The notes under the pieces are model-generated. The model was not told the DNA's origin and did not search any database. It worked only from the letters and a program-made list of their open reading frames with translations. Position numbers and translations under genes: made by a program. From assembly GCA_002501845.1 (NCBI GenBank), contig DAOL01000069.1, forward strand, positions 12,946-18,902: a stretch of 5,957 nt of DNA. The letters are read 5' to 3'. Below, in pieces: positions 4,755 through 5,957 of this stretch. The DNA comes from Nitrososphaera sp. UBA217 (GTDB taxonomy: Archaea > Thermoproteota > Nitrososphaeria > Nitrososphaerales > Nitrososphaeraceae). Position 1 is the stretch's first letter, and each line of letters begins with the position of its first letter.

Positions 4755-5957
4755 CGGGCTGCCACCTCCCTTGCTATAGGTGGTCGGCTTTGTCGCGCCG
4801 TCAGGCGCTCGTATTGCTCCCGGTACTGTCCAAGGGACTGCTCTATCGTGAAGCCTTTCTGGACCCGCTCTAGAGCGGCCGCTCCAAGCCTTGACCTTAG
4901 CGTCTCATCTTGCAGCAGTTTGACGATTGCGTTTGCAAGCTCTTGGGGGTGGCTACTTCGGACCAACAGACCGCAGCCTTCGAGGGCTTCCCTAATGCCG
5001 CCCACATCGGTCGCGACTATGCCTTTGCCACAGGCCATCGCTTCAATGATGGCAAAGGGAAAGCCCTCAGTGATGCTGCTGATTACAATTGCGTCGGCGA
5101 TGTTGTAGGCTATTTCTGGATCCTTTACCTTACCCATAAACCGGATATTGTCCTGTAAGCCGAGGGTTGAGACCATATTTACGCATCTGAGCGAATAGTC
5201 CAAGTCTGTTGACGCGCCATAGATCAGACACTGCACGTCCGGCACCTTGTCCTTGACGTAGTGTATCGACTGAATGAGGTTCACAATGTCTTTGAAGATA
5301 TCGACCCTACCGATGCAGGCGACCGTGGGCCTTGCATCTTGCTTTTTTGCATCGATTGGCCGGAACTTGGTGGTGTCCACACCGTTGTATATGACCTTGA
5401 TCTTGGACAGCTCGACCCCTAGGCTCTCCTCCCACTTTGCATTTGCATAGCAGACTGGCACGATTACATCTGCCGTCGAATACAGTGTCCTAACTAGGTT
5501 TGCAGAAAAGAGCTTCCAGAAAATGTTGGATGGTTCGTCGCGCAGGTATGCATTGTAGTAAAGCAAGAGCTCCCGAAATGCCACGCCATGCTCGGTGATC
5601 ATGATCGGGCAACCGTGTTCAATCTTGGCCGAGACTGCTATCATTGCCGGAAACCATGCAAGGGAGCAGTGCACTAGGTCGACCTCGGGTATCTCGAACG
5701 ACAGTATCTGCATATTGCGCTGAATAACTTGGAATGCAGTCAGCGCTTCTTTCATTGTCATTTCGCGGTAGAGCGGGTCGCGCTCGAGCTGATCAAGGAA
5801 AGTTTCCCACGCAAGCGTGTTTTCCAGACACTTTTTAGAATCATAAATTGAAAGGAACTTGTGCAGCTTATAGATAATCTGGGACAGCTGCGCCGGGTTG
5901 CAGTTGTTTGAAAACAAGTTTGCAAGGAATTGTCTGTAGAGTGGAATGAACTCTTGC
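4751..5957 (-). CDS. pelF: PelF-like family-4 glycosyltransferase, 5' end beyond the window
   Basis: This is a predicted cytosolic glycosyltransferase that polymerises the exported polysaccharide. The frame stays open to the right edge: upstream of the first possible start (TTG, 5915-5917) it continues with QEFIPLYRQFLAN, so that TTG is not the true start. About 401 codons are visible, and roughly 80-110 residues of the N-terminal PelF domain (DUF3492-like) should lie outside. Counted from the TTG, the features are the PelF-type segment LVHCSLAWFPAMIAVSAKIE (81-100), TEHGVAFRE (108-116), the PYANAKW-like CYANAKWEESLG (156-167), IYNGVD (176-181), the GT-B donor motif GRVDIFKD (203-210), the EX7E pair Glu284 and Glu292 (TEGFPFAIIEA), and VATDVGGIREA (301-311). 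The basic tail after residue 371 looks disordered. It is translationally coupled to the epimerase through GTGA at 4751-4754. P. aeruginosa PelF is soluble and uses UDP-sugars. Another GT4 enzyme is possible but fits less well. Confidence 0.85.
   Translation of the reverse strand, partial: QEFIPLYRQFLANLFSNNCNPAQLSQIIYKLHKFLSIYDSKKCLENTLAWETFLDQLERDPLYREMTMKEALTAFQVIQRNMQILSFEIPEVDLVHCSLAWFPAMIAVSAKIEHGCPIMITEHGVAFRELLLYYNAYLRDEPSNIFWKLFSANLVRTLYSTADVIVPVCYANAKWEESLGVELSKIKVIYNGVDTTKFRPIDAKKQDARPTVACIGRVDIFKDIVNLIQSIHYVKDKVPDVQCLIYGASTDLDYSLRCVNMVSTLGLQDNIRFMGKVKDPEIAYNIADAIVISSITEGFPFAIIEAMACGKGIVATDVGGIREALEGCGLLVRSSHPQELANAIVKLLQDETLRSRLGAAALERVQKGFTIEQSLGQYREQYERLTARQSRPPIAREVAAR
4763..4770 (-). 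promoter_or_regulatory. Shine-Dalgarno site of the epimerase gene
   Basis: GGGAGGTG on the minus strand, within the last codons of the PelF-like gene, ends 8 bases before the GTG at 4752-4754. The long match to the 3' end of 16S rRNA supports this GTG as the start despite the 4-base overlap with the upstream stop. Confidence 0.75.

Noticed and set aside
4593..5108. 171-codon open frame on the + strand
   Set aside because: It lies opposite the start of the epimerase and the end of the PelF-like gene, both well supported. Its translation is rich in Ser, Arg and Cys and shows no family motif.
5915..5917. TTG as the start of the PelF-like gene
   Set aside because: The frame continues without a stop to the window edge and the upstream codons fit the protein. 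No ribosome-binding site was seen and the PelF N-terminal domain would be cut. The gene is treated as 5'-incomplete.

Overview
The window looks like a chromosomal segment of an archaeon, most likely an ammonia-oxidising thaumarchaeote of the Nitrososphaera type. The lineage is inferred, not shown. The evidence is an archaeal transcription factor B (TFB) gene remnant, a eukaryote-type PPP phosphatase with an apparently leaderless GTG start, Shine-Dalgarno sites in front of genes inside an operon, and moderate GC. No rRNA, tRNA, CRISPR array or insertion sequence was seen.

Left part (1-2135). A 5'-truncated TFB gene on the + strand is broken by two opposite one-base frameshifts in C runs. Its 3' end overlaps, tail to tail, the 3' end of a minus-strand PPP-family protein phosphatase gene (526-1473). 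The 660 bases between that gene and the next (1474-2135) have no intact gene. They hold a putative promoter, an 18-bp perfect palindrome that also resembles the TFB 3' coding sequence, and an AT-rich stretch. That stretch is not empty: read on the minus strand it gives a decayed multi-spanning membrane protein with one frameshift and one in-frame stop.

Right part (2136-5957). Three minus-strand genes form a tight operon that enters from beyond the right edge. In order of transcription they are a PelF-like family-4 glycosyltransferase (5' end outside the window), a GalE/WbpP-type nucleotide-sugar 4-epimerase, and a 12-span PelG-like membrane transporter with an extra N-terminal soluble region. 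The first two overlap by 4 bases (GTGA). The second and third are joined stop to start (TAGATG). Both downstream genes have a GGAGG ribosome-binding site.

In bacteria, PelF and PelG are the cytoplasmic polymerase and inner-membrane partner of the Pel polysaccharide machine, and Pel loci can carry a UDP-GlcNAc/UDP-GalNAc 4-epimerase. Finding all three adjacent in an archaeal setting suggests a minimal Pel-like polysaccharide synthesis and export module: the epimerase supplies UDP-HexNAc, PelF polymerises, and PelG exports. None of the outer-membrane or periplasmic Pel parts is visible here. This is the most interesting feature of the window.
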